Origin: Mycteria americana
Lineage: Eukaryota; Chordata; Aves; Ciconiiformes; Ciconiidae
Length of the DNA stretch: 64,000 nt
Reading direction: 5' to 3'
Assembly: GCF_035582795.1 (NCBI RefSeq)
Contig: NC_134367.1
Span: 50,995,562 to 51,059,561 of the forward strand
The notes beneath the pieces were generated by a model. It ran no database searches. It was not told the origin of the DNA and saw nothing but the letters and a program-made list of their open reading frames with translations. Of this stretch, positions 1-10,100 are shown in pieces (positions within the stretch are counted from its first letter, which is position 1; each line of letters begins with the position of its first letter). Position numbers and translations under genes: made by a program.

Positions 1-110
1 TTCCTCGCCTGATGTCGGTGGCTGTGACTTGGGCACCCACGCCGGGAACTGCGGGCAGTCGAGCGCAAGTACAGACGAGACGCCTGTAGATGTGGACAAA
101 GGTGATGGCA
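1..110. other. CpG-rich edge sequence, origin unknown
   Basis: The first hundred or so bases are rich in CpG and G+C and then give way to AT-rich DNA. One forward frame stays open from base 2 to a TGA at 200-202 (66 codons) without any recognised domain. It could be the border of a CpG-island promoter or exon of the neighbouring gene (BEND3 lies on this side in mammals), but nothing here proves that. Confidence 0.3.
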
Positions 111-929
111 TGAAGCTTTGGTGTATCGAGGGCCAATTTGTTTGTCACCCTCTTCTCCCCTTCACAACTTACGGCAAGCGTTGGGCTTTATCTTTTCGGT
201 GATTTTAAAGGCACTTGCCAACTTGCTATCAGAATTTTAGCTTAATGGCTACTTTCTCTTAGCTTAAGAAAAACAGGCTTACCCTAAAAGAGAAACATGT
301 GAATGCTAATTATGTAAATAATTAATGCATTTCAGGGATTGGTTTCTGAAAGGAAAAAAAAAGATCATTTAATGCAAAGACTGTCAGAAAGACGACTTCC
401 AGAACTGGAAATATTCTTTCCTTTGAACTGCTTTGAGAGACTGAAAAGCTTTAGGTCTTTATTTTTCATAAGACACTGTGCAGGTAAAAGTACTTTGAAG
501 ACTGCAAAGAATAAACAAAAAGTTTGATGCCTCACTTTTCTGTGAGATTGAAGTAGCTGATGAGAGTAGTGACAGCTAGTGATTCTGACCCAGAAGCCGC
601 TTCCTTGATAAACCTGCAGCATGACATGGTTGCTTGAGTTAGCCTTTTGCATCTAGGAAAATTCAAACACTATCTGCTCAGAAGAAAAAGCAACGGAGAG
701 ATCTCACCAGCAGGTTTACCCCTGAGGAGGCTGGTCTGGCATCTTTAACACCGCTTGGGGCAAGAAGCATTCCCCAGCCACTCCAGAGGATGCTTCCTTC
801 ATGTTTCCATTAAACTAAAAAGAGCTTTTCAATCTTTTAGCAACTTCTATCAAGTTGGATGCTAAGTCAGTCGAATATGGGCCACGCGTGCACTCTTTAT
901 TGCAAATATGGCAAGACGCGCTGGGTTAT
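111..929. other. Intergenic stretch, nothing recognised
   Basis: Mixed-composition DNA between the CpG-rich edge and the retroviral remnant. It contains short frames on both strands with no domain or splice support. Part of 850-929 may belong to the degraded end of the retrovirus, but I could not match it. Confidence 0.5.
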
Positions 930-1071
930 GTGAGGAGAAGCATAGCCAGCTGATCAGGTATGCCAGGCCATCAGATCCACGCAGTCCAATAAACCTGGTT
1001 GTCCCTCTCCTCCACCTGGCCAGAGGCAGGGTCCCTCTAGTCCTGGTCAGAGTATTCATTACCTGATTCTT
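930..1071 (-). pseudogene. Trace of retroviral pro/pol start
   Basis: A short stretch after gag resembles the linker into protease in this ERV group, but it contains stops in every useful frame and similarity stops near 930. No protease active-site motif is visible. Confidence 0.4.
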
Positions 1072-2318
1072 TTAACTGCAAACCCGAAGTCCCTTATTTG
1101 GGTCAGAAGTAGGATCAGCCCTTCTACTCTGTCTGGGGAATTGCTCAACAGCAACTGGAGCAGTAGTTTTCCTGTATGGACCCTTTTTGGCCACTGTTTT
1201 TCCTTGCAATTCACATACCCCAGCTTCTAGGTTCGAGGTGGGTTCACCATCCCACTTCTTTATGTCCTCCCCATGGTTGTGCAGGCAGAATCACAGGGTG
1301 GCATGCAGATGTGCCCATGGTGCTTTTCCCCCGAGCAGAGAACTGCTCACTTGATAGCTGAGATGATGGCTGGTGTGGGTGAGGAGGAAGACATACTGTG
1401 TTTGAATAGCTGGAACTGTTGGGACAAGTCTCTCCCCAGCCGAGACGCAGGCCTGTAGGGTCGGCATGGAAGAGGGATTCTCTTTGAATTGCCGGAGCTG
1501 GCCGGCCAATCTACCCACAGTTGGGGCCTCGATGTCTGGCCAACTCATTAGCACCAGGGTGCTGGCATACGATGACAGTGCGCTCCATGCAAACTTCTGC
1601 CGCAGGGACCGCATGTGCTGGACTTCATCTGGGTCTTTAGATGCCTGATTGTCATCCAGGTTGCTGTAGATCATCTCTACCACTGCTAATTCCCTCAGAT
1701 GCTGGATACCACTGTCAGTGGTTGTCCACTTGCTTTGATAGTTTACAAGATCTTCCCTGAGGGGATACCTTTCCTGCATGCTTGACAGGAACTGCCTCCA
1801 GAGGCTGCTGACTGTTGCCCCTTTCCCAATCCCTTTGTTGATGTCCCAGTCCCTCGCGAGGGATCCTAGCTGCTGGGCTTCCTTGCCCTCTAGTTCCTGA
1901 CTGTTGGCCCCAGCATCCCAGCATCGGAGCAACCAGCTGATAATTAGCTCACCAGGTTGACAGCTATAATCTTTGTGCATATATGGCAGCTTACTCAAGG
2001 ATGGGGGGCGGGTGGTTTCTGACTTGTTTGTGATTTCTGTCTCGTTTGTGATTTCTGTGTCTTTCCCTCCTGTTCTTGTGACTGCTCTGCTGCACAACCG
2101 GCTGCCTCTCCGATTCCTCCTCCTGCTCCCTCAGGAGAAGCTTCTTCCTTCCTGACTGAATGAGCTGACTTCGGTTTCCACTGTTTCTTCTTGACTGTAG
2201 GGGTGACTGATGTAGTCGAGAGTTGGGTCTCTGGCTTAGCCACGGTGCCCATTTGTGTCTTCAGATTCAGAGACCCCCCTCTCTCCCTTGAGGGTGCCGA
2301 ACAGTGCTCAGTAGGCAC
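1072..2318 (-). pseudogene. Retroviral gag pseudogene, broken
   Basis: Three minus-strand frame pieces follow one another. 2318-1995 begins at a Met-Gly and carries a basic stretch. 2097-1291 (268 codons) holds the best-conserved capsid-like part, including a Trp-Leu-Leu-Arg-Cys-Trp-Asp segment and a Glu-Arg-Tyr-Pro segment. A third piece runs from about 1283 to a stop at 1072-1074. The first and second are in different frames, and between the second and third about one domain appears to be missing. An in-frame duplicated 18-bp unit lies at 2026-2058. This places the copy as a dead gag, although the central frame is unusually long for a remnant. Confidence 0.75.
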
Positions 2319-3112
2319 AGGCCAGGCCCAGCACGGTGTGAGAAGTTGTGTCCATTAGCATAGCCAGGGCATCCTTTTCTCAACTGTTCTATCAGGCTCC
2401 CACACTTGTTCGGGGGTCAAGTCCCACACCATCAGAGGTGAAAACTGTTCTAGATACGTGCCCGTATTCTTCCACGCTACCCATGACCACACTGCCCATG
2501 ACCACCTCTTGCTACCCATGACCACACTGCCTCAGGGCACATCCCTGTGTGGTATTCCTAAATGGCCAGTTAACCTTCGGAAAAGCTGGAAACAGATTCT
2601 TGAGACACACCAATGTGAGCATTCTCATTACCCAGGGATGTTCAAAATACTGAAGAGTCATTGTAACAAGGTGGAAAGCATCTACCCTGCAGGAGATGAA
2701 GGGGAAGGTGCCATTCTTTGTTTCCTCCACAAATTTGCTCCCAGAGAAAAAGAGGAAAAAGATGTAATTGTTAGTCATCTCCACGAGATGGTTCCCGAAA
2801 CACTGGGATGGCAGCAACGCAGGGCCCAAATACCAGATTAGGCTCAGGGCCAGTGCTTTCATCATAGTTCTCCTGGGCAAAACAGAACTGAGTGCTACAT
2901 GGCACAGCAAACTGCAAAAGCCACACGCAGCCTTTAACAAGCTCTCAAATTTGATGTGCAGCAAGAGAGGGAGCATGACACGGAGAGGGTAAGGGAACAA
3001 ATAAACCTGCATCACGAACAAGTCAACATTGCGACCAGCAACAGCTAAACAGGTATAGTAAGTTCCCTCTAGCACACTCTGGTCAAATGTCTCGTTACCT
3101 TGAACACTACGT
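2319..3112 (-). other. Retroviral leader between PBS and gag
   Basis: Long leader typical of this ERV group. A 229-codon open frame (3201 to 2512, minus) crosses U5, PBS and leader, so it is a chance frame, not a gene. The plus strand at 2476-2531 carries a small tandem array of the motif CCCATGACCAC, with two outer copies of a 21-bp unit 35 bp apart. Confidence 0.6.
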
Positions 3113-3130
3113 ATCCCACGCTGGGTGCCA
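3113..3130 (-). other. Retroviral primer-binding site, Lys-tRNA-like
   Basis: TGGCACCCAGCGTGGGAT follows the LTR end. It matches 14 of 18 positions of the tRNA-Lys(1,2)-type primer site (TGGCGCCCAACGTGGGGC), including the TGG start and the GTGGG core. The mismatches are mostly transitions, two of them at CpG sites, as expected for an old copy. Confidence 0.75.
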
Positions 3131-3138
3131 AAAAGGAC

Positions 3139-3654
3139 TGTGGTGGACACACCCTGGATGGCAGCTAAGCACTTCACAGCCGCCCACTCACTGCCCCCCA
3201 CAGCAGGATGGGCGAGAGAATCAGAAGGGCAACAGCGAGAAAATTCGTGGATTGAGTTAAAGACAGTTTAATAGGTAAAAGGGAAAAAAATGAAAACAAA
3301 ACAAAACAAACAAGTGATGCAAAAGCAACCACCACCAGCCGACTGCTGCCCAGACAGTCCCTGAGCAACAAACGCTGGAGGACACCCCAGTTTTTATTGC
3401 TGAGCATGATGTTATATGGCGTGGAATATCTCTGTGGTCAGTTCAGGTCAGCTGTCCCAGTCGTGACCCTCTCAGCGCCTTGCCCATCCCCAGCCTGCTC
3501 GCTGGGCATCAGAGTAAGAAGCAGAGAAAGCCTTAGTGCTACTCAAGCACTGTTGAGCAATAGCTAAAACATCGGTGTGTTAGCAACTGTTTTGGTCACA
3601 AATCCAAAACACAGCACCATATGGGATGCTATGAAGAAAATTAACTCCATCACA
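3139..3654 (-). repeat. 5' LTR of the endogenous retrovirus
   Basis: About 516 bp, starting TGTGATGGAG and ending CCACCACA (TG...CA ends) just 8 bp before the primer-binding site. On the element's strand it has a TATAA-like site in CCATATAACATC, an AATAAA at 3393-3398, and an ATTAAA at 3267-3272 in CCTATTAAACTG, the usual poly(A) signal position in this LTR group. The partner LTR is absent, so insertion age from LTR divergence and target-site duplication cannot be read here. Confidence 0.8.
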
Positions 3655-3929
3655 GGAAGACCCAGTACATCGGGGTAAATTTTTGTTCTCCTCCTTACCG
3701 TACCCAGTGAGGCTGCTCCCGAACTGGCTTGTTTTGGGCTTGCAGCCCAACAGGGATGATATGAAAGTCATGCAGGTCACTGGAGGGCAACTCCATTAGT
3801 CAGGGCCTAGCACACATGGCCACCAGGAGAGGCTGACAGAGCTGACCGAGCCAGTAAGAGGAGGCTAACAGGCAATCGAACTGCAGCACACAGCTGCAGG
3901 ATAGGGAATTAGTAAGACAGTGGAGGCAA
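3655..3929. other. Spacer between ERV and CR1, nothing recognised
   Basis: Unique-looking DNA with no frame or repeat that I can support. Confidence 0.4.
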
Positions 3930-4190
3930 ACAATTCTTGGCAGTGGCAGGTGATAAATAATGGGCAACAGCCACCAGCTATGGGAAGGGAGGTTCATGCT
4001 AGACATCAGGAAAACTCCTTCACAAGGAGGGTGGAGCAGCACTGGGACAGGTTGCATGGGGAACCTGTGGAAGCTCCATCCCTGGTGGCTTCCAAGACCA
4101 GACTTCATGTTCGCAACAGTCCACTTCAAATGGGAGATTTGACTAGATGACTTTCAGCAGTCCCTTCCAGCCGACATTTCTATTCTTCTA
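3930..4190 (+). repeat. CR1 LINE 3' fragment
   Basis: The text runs through standard CR1 landmarks: GGGAGGTTCATGCTAGACAT, CAGGAAAACTCCTTCAC, ACTGGGACAGG, then GACTAGATGACTTTCAGCAG with TCCCTTCCAG, closing on a short TATTCTTCT tail. The 5' part is missing, as is normal for CR1. It is diverged, so an old copy. Confidence 0.85.
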
Positions 4191-5999
4191 AGCACTTCAT
4201 TTTCTAAACAACCTTCCTATACAGTGTTACCACAATTGTGGAGCTGGAAATACTCAGCTGGCAGTTAAATGACTTTCCCTTGCAGACCTATGAAACAGCC
4301 ATTCTAGCCACTGCAGGTGTGCTCTTTGTAGGAGATGACTTTAGTAAAAAGCAACTGGGACCTTGTCCTGTATTTTGTGCCCCTGTGCAACGGTCCAGCA
4401 ATACAAGACCTGGGATAAGTTCAGAGGAGCAGCTGACTGGTATGTCTGGTTGAGTGGCTGGGTGACTGAAGTAAATGCCTTCCTCTGTCACCCCCCAGAC
4501 CACAGGCCTCCCTCTCCCACACCTCCTTATAGAGGTGGGTGGGGAAAAGCAATCAAGGAGATAAAAATAAAACCAGAACAGCCTTAAGGTTCCACCATTG
4601 CTCAGAAATTGTATAAGGTGTGGGGAGTACATTAATACACAGCAGGGATTAATTCACTAAGAGTTTGACAGAGGGGTATAATACTTTGCTTGTAGTTTAC
4701 CTAGAGGAAACAAAACAACAAATATTTCTCAATAATTACAGGCAAATATATTAAATATAAGATTACTTGATAATATTGGTAAGGGACAATTATTATTTTT
4801 TTTTTTTTAAATTAAGGTTAAAGAGTAAGAGCAATCAGAACTTTCTGGTGATAAAATACAAAAAAGGTCATTAATTTTTGCTGATTTGCCTTTATTAGTA
4901 AAAAGTACAAATAAAAAAATGTACTTTCATGAAAAAGTAAACCAGGCTTACACAGTTTTGCAATATGTTTGATACTTCTTTCACACAACTGAGGTGACTG
5001 AGGTGAGATGGCTCAGAAAATCTCCAGCAGACCCAAGCTTCTTGCAGCCCTAAATCATTATGAACCCCTTAGCACGGATGTAAGACAAAGGGAAGACGAT
5101 GTATGGCTCCTAACCAGAGCCAAAAAAAGCTGAAATATGACTCTGGTTGAATTTATGTATTTCTTTCAAGCACATGTTTTACATTAGCAGAACTTCAGGG
5201 ATCTTCACAGGTGAAAATGTACGGTGGTTAGCTAAGGCAGATGCCTGTGACTGCCACTGCCTGGGCCATGCTTCTCGGTGCTCCTCTTCTGTCTCCAGCC
5301 TTCCTACTGCAGCAACAGCACTAACTCAGGCAGAAGTGCCAGAGTCTTGGGAAAAGAGAAAATGCCAGGGCAGGCATGAGAAAAAGTGCAAGCAAGAAGC
5401 GGTCTGGTGTTGAAGCCATTCTCCAGAACAAAGTGAGTCCTGAGTTCTGGATGCTGCTCCCATACAAAGATTGCATCTCCAGGGTACTTATTATATATAT
5501 AATATTATGGTATAATACAGGCATATATTACACAGAATATTATGTACATTATGCAGGATGTATTTTCAGTATATTTTTAGAGGCTAAGAGTTTTTATTTA
5601 TATTTTCCATTTGGTGGAATGCAACACACTGGTCTATGACAAACAAGCTGTGTGACGGGGGAAGGAGTGCAGAGGGAGAAGGAGGGAGGAGAGAATTTAA
5701 CAGAAATAACTCCACTTAGTGTTTGAGTGAACGATGTAATGAAATCTGTTTGCTGTGCTAGCTGTCTCCAGATTGGGCTGTAATTACACCACAGAAGGAA
5801 GAACGGTAGCTGAGTCTCAATCTAGATCATTTATGTAAACTCAGCCTTCTTGTCAACGGCGTTCTCAGATTGCATGCATGCAAACCACAAAAATCATCTC
5901 CTATGAACAAAACAGAGACGGTCTCAAATTGCAGGCTTCTGATACACCTTATATGCTGTCTGTAATTGGGCTTTAAAATTCAACACACTGAGGTTCAAA
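4191..5999. other. AT-rich intergenic stretch beyond the PDSS2 3' end
   Basis: No gene recognised. It has a T-run near 4796-4808, AT-rich DNA at 5490-5600, and a perfect 14-bp palindrome TTGCATGCATGCAA at 5870-5883 that contains an octamer-like ATGCAAA. Confidence 0.5.
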
Positions 6000-6021
6000 A
6001 CTTCTCCAGTATTTTCTGCAT

Positions 6022-6027
6022 TTTATT
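6022..6027 (-). terminator. Candidate poly(A) signal AATAAA (distal)
   Basis: Second AATAAA on the minus strand, followed about 40 nt downstream by a GU-rich stretch (CAGTGTGTTG), the usual arrangement for cleavage. I prefer it slightly over the proximal site. Confidence 0.4.
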
Positions 6028-6111
6028 CAGCGCGGTGAAAGACTGTACTCACAGAAGAGCATTCCTTCTTCCTTTCTGCCAAAGGCCGATGCCTAGCCTT
6101 ACAAATGAACA

Positions 6112-6117
6112 TTTATT
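6112..6117 (-). terminator. Candidate poly(A) signal AATAAA (proximal)
   Basis: First AATAAA on the minus strand after the PDSS2 stop, about 845 nt downstream. It has no obvious close GU-rich downstream element. It competes with the next candidate about 90 nt further on. Confidence 0.35.
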
Positions 6118-6959
6118 TGGCTTAAATGAACACAACTGTCACAAACCCAGGAAATTCTTTTGTGTAAGACTGCGTTGAAACAAACCGCTTGATCTGAAGG
6201 AGGGATATTCCCTCCCCTATGAGAGCTGGACAAACCTCATTCTTTGACCCAGAGCAACATATTTTATACGCACAGTATAAAACCCAGGCAGTCACTTCCC
6301 TGAACAGAGCCAAATTAATATTTGATTAAATATTTTAAAGCTCCTACTTACCATGCTTGACACATTTTCTCAGCAAGTTTCTTAAATACGGAAAGCATTA
6401 GGCACAGGGTAATTTTACATTTGAATACATAAAAACAGTGTGAGGAGACATGACTGCATGCAGACAGAGAGAGGATTTTCCCCCATTAATCCCCCACACT
6501 GCCCTTCCCTCGACAAGCGGGTACGTTAATTCCTGGCTTCGGCAGCTCGCGCTCTCCGGGCAGGTTTGAGCGGGTTTCTTGTGACACCTGGATCTCCACA
6601 CCCCTCCATCCCTCCCTCGGGCAGGAAAACCACCGGCCTCCACCCTGGCGCCGTCCCCGCCGGTGCCCAATCAATACCGACTTATTTCCTGTCCATTTGC
6701 TGAGGTCACGGAAACAGGACTCATTAATTATTTCTACCGGTGCAGCCTCAAGTGCGCTTCTGGCACGACAAGCGAAAGCCGGCTGTGACCTTTTTTTCTT
6801 CCCCCTCCCGAATTTTGCTGGTGGCGGTGGCAGCCGGCGCGCGTTCCTCCGTGGGGACGGGACAGGGGATGAGGTGCCCGGCGGCGCGGGGCATCGTCGG
6901 CCTCCCCGCCGGGTTGCTCCTGCCCGCAGAGGCAGAGCAGCTCCTCCCGGGGCGGCGGG

Positions 6960-7118
6960 TCAGGGAAACCTGGTCACGGCGTAGACGATGTTGGCCAAGG
7001 CGGCCCTGGCCTCGGAGGGCGGGAAGCGCTCCAGGGCCGCCAGCGCTCTGTTTCCGTGGCAGCGGCAGAGGTCGATGGCAGAAGTCACACCTTTGCCGGC
7101 CTTGATCGCTTCCTGCAG
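6960..7118 (-). CDS. PDSS2: PDSS2 exon 8, terminal coding part with stop
   Basis: A 159-bp coding segment: 52 residues, [16 protein letters not shown] through [10 protein letters not shown], then TGA at 6960-6962. The acceptor is TTTTCTGACAG. [18 protein letters not shown] and [17 protein letters not shown] are the conserved C-terminal end of PDSS2; the final residue is Pro instead of the human Ser. Codon third positions are strongly G/C (GCC, CTG, CGC, TCC), in sharp contrast to the AT-rich exons 3-7, and CpG is frequent. A second AG six bases into the exon (CTGCAG) could act as an in-frame alternative acceptor, removing Leu-Gln. Confidence 0.96.
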   Translation of the reverse strand: MQEAIKAGKGVTSAIDLCRCHGNRALAALERFPPSEARAALANIVYAVTRFP

Positions 7119-10100
7119 CTGTCAGAAAACACAAGCACAACGGGGTGGGTTTCGGCAGTGCCGGCGTGCACAATTATCTCCGAGAGCTCCCGCCGCCCCT
7201 TCCCGAGGTAAAGGCAAGAACCCAAGCCGTCAGGCAAAGCTCTTAAATACTCGCAGCTGCTCCGTTTTGGCTCCCCACTACAGCAAAATTGCAGGTAATT
7301 TAAACTACATCACCCATTACTTCATCACCTGAAAGATGCTGGCTCTCCAAAGGGCACACTTAATTAAAAAAAAAAAAAAGGGAATTTTTTTAAGGTATGA
7401 AATGCCCAGATATTTAAGCCACTGCCTGAGAGCTTTTGTGCAGCACTGGCAGACCAGCCGCTCACTCGCGCTCTCGTTTTCTGCAGTCAAAAACTGGATT
7501 TTATGAACACCCATTCCATCCCCTGTTTTTGCAAACTGCACCAGGATGACACATGTTGGACTCTTGTCTTTTGTAATGCAGGTTTCTATTTATACACCAT
7601 ATGATTACATTTGTTCAAGTGGACAAAAGCAAATTTTGTCAGTAAAATGGGATGTGTTAAACTTTATCGTACTGAGCTATATCCATGCGAACTCGCTCTC
7701 AGTAAGGCCAGGAAATTTGACAATGGTTCAGAGATACATCGTATGAGAAAGAAAATATTTTCATGGAATAACAGACATTCCATGGCAAGCTGCTGGCAAG
7801 ATTTAGCACCTAAAAGCCTTGGGTAAACAATAGGTAAAATTGCTATGAAATAATACGAAAAAATATGTCAAACAAAACGTTGTTTCTTCCCAGTACCTCA
7901 ATTTAGCTGAAGCCCTAAATAGTAATCACATTTTTAAGCACTTTTTTTTAATTATTATTTTTACCTGAACAGCATCATGAGACTGTCATGAAACACTGTT
8001 ACGTTTTTCCACCCTAAATTACAGGTGTCCCCAGACAACTCCAGCCAGATGCCTCCTGCCAGAGCCTGGGAACTAAGGCCAGGTAGATCCTCGGGATTTG
8101 ATTATTCCAAAAGCATGACAGCATTTAATGATCTTTAATGTGTCCCACCTGGCTTTCATAGGTGGGTTACATCACTGTATCAGCTTTTAAAAAAAGGACT
8201 TTTCTTGAACCCAGACACTCAAGGGTAACTAATTATACAGGGTTTTATAAATTATGTTTTCCTCCAATACACAGCCCAATCCCCCAATTCATTTACAAAT
8301 ACATCAGTATAACAGTATCTATCTAGTTTAAATCACGTGAAAAAAAATCTAAGCTATGACCAAACTGTAAAAGTCACCCATTTTACATGGATACTTGCAT
8401 TCATACAGAATGAATGACATTTCTTATCTGAATACAAACTGAAGTAGATTCATTATCTGTATTTAAAGATGAAATTAGCTGAAAGCATATTACAGCACTT
8501 GAGTGTTCAAGTCCCAGTTCATAAAAATTTTATTCTTCACTTCAGTTAGAATCTTCCTGCACTGTGCGCTGGAAAGGAACTTGCCCTGAGGCATAAATGC
8601 ATTGCATAGCTAATTCAACACATCTTCTAACGAATGGGAATCAGCCATATAACCACAGCTCTACAGCAAAGGTGGGGATAGGTGAGATGAGGTACACTAG
8701 CGGCGTGAAAAGGTGTTTCTTCCCCCTTCCTTGAGGCACAACTTTGTGAGATGGTAGAACCCACACATCTTGAAGCAAACTCTGCCGATTTGCTAAAGCT
8801 CATTGAAAAGGTTTAGCATACCTTGTAATACTCATGTAAGTATATATTGAGAGGTAAACAGGAAAGAAAATAGCTCCTAAAAAGTCTTCAAACTGGTCAA
8901 AGATCAGAGGAGCTTAGCTTAAGCTTATATGATTGCATATATGTACTATGACTTACTCGTAACACCAAAATCTGGAAAGGGGGAGAATTCTAACGCAAGG
9001 ACACAATCCATTTACACGCTTGTCTTGTGTAAGCCTTTAGACACACGAAGTGCCTTGAAGCCAAAACAATTGCAAAGCTCGTGTCAAACTATACGCAGAG
9101 GAATCACTATACAAAAATCAGACTAATCCACTATTGAATGTTTCCAAGTAAAGTTCAAGGAACCTTAAAATGAAAAATACCTGCTCATATGGCAAGCTCC
9201 TTCCTCAGCTTTTCAGTTAGAGATCATCCTATGTAATGAACAATTTATAGTCCTTAAAAACTTACCTGTTTTATATTCCATTTGCAGAATCAACTGATCA
9301 ACTCAAATAAGCATGCACTGAGGCAAACCAGTCTGGATTAAACACCAGACTGCATGTTACCTCTATCTCAGCTGGGGCTGTAAAGGGGGGTGAGGAAGAG
9401 TACAAATTGGGCTTCTTGTAGTGGGACAGTTATTACAGAAATACAGGATATACCTCCATAGGAAACCAAGCTTCAGTAGCCCTGCTGTATGCAAAAAACC
9501 TGAATTTAAGCCTTTAGCTGTACTGTTAGTTGTATTAGTTACACTTTCACACTCTCAATTTTTGAGCTTCAATGATTTTATGTAATGAACATCACAAACT
9601 AAGTACATAGAAAAAAAAAATCAATGTATCCAGTTTAGATGTATTATTTTTTAATTTCATTTGGACAGGAGCAGCTAATTTTTGAGGCAAATAAACAGAA
9701 ACGCAAAATGAACTGCTTTTATTTGTTACTTTATAAACTTTAATTAAGCTCCCTCATTAATTTCTTCTAAATAAAGGAATCTGCTCTTTTAGTCTCTATT
9801 TATATGGCATTATTTTGTGCATCAAATGTATTTCCACTTGTAGGAACAATTTCATCCATCATTAAAACACAACCTTCTTCAGAGTGGCATTCAATAATTA
9901 AAACTGAATTTAGTCAAAATACAGATTGCTTCAGCACACTTTTCTCCAGTTGAACTGCTAGATACGCTGGAATATTGCATTTTAACTTTTAAGCTTTTGT
10001 TCAGACCATTGGCACTAAAGCCCTACTTCATTCTAAAGGTGCCAAGAATCTGAAAAAATCACTGACTGTGTTTTGGTTATTTAAATTCAGCTTAAAGAAT

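Larger units (their letters stand above)
930..3654 (-). mobile_element. Endogenous retrovirus, 5' half only (LTR-PBS-leader-gag-pro trace)
   Basis: Read on the minus strand, the order is LTR (3654 to 3139), primer-binding site (3130 to 3113), a leader of about 800 bp, a gag-like region (2318 to 1072) and a short stretch resembling the start of pro/pol to about 930. No pol core, env or second LTR follows, so the provirus was truncated at its 3' side or interrupted there. LTR and gag look like the abundant bird ERV family usually called ERVL-like; the class is my recognition and is less certain than the ERV call itself. Frameshifts and stops make it incapable of making a complete protein set. 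It lies downstream of PDSS2 and in the same orientation. Confidence 0.85.
6000..6959 (-). other. PDSS2: Probable PDSS2 3' UTR
   Basis: Sequence directly after the PDSS2 stop. The first 450 bp or so, down to about 6480, are GC- and CpG-rich; the rest is AT-rich. No splice signal or competing coding frame that I trust is present. The lower boundary is inferred from the poly(A) signal candidates below, so the extent is a guess. Short frames on both strands here are not supported as genes. Confidence 0.5.

Noticed and set aside
1225..1250. tRNA B-box-like GGTTCGAGG
   Set aside because: No A box, acceptor stem or anticodon arm around it, and it sits inside the ERV gag remnant.
2512..3201. 229-codon minus-strand frame resembling a membrane protein
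   Set aside because: It crosses the LTR U5 end, primer-binding site and leader of the ERV, which are non-coding; hydrophobic content comes from T-rich leader sequence.
6748..7173. 141-codon minus-strand frame overlapping exon 8
   Set aside because: It is in a different frame from the conserved PDSS2 C-terminus and starts inside intron 7; high GC removes stops by chance.
6740..7332. Plus-strand frames of 121 and 114 codons over the PDSS2 last exon
   Set aside because: They are antisense shadows of the GC-rich exon 8 and its UTR; no domain or splice signal supports them.
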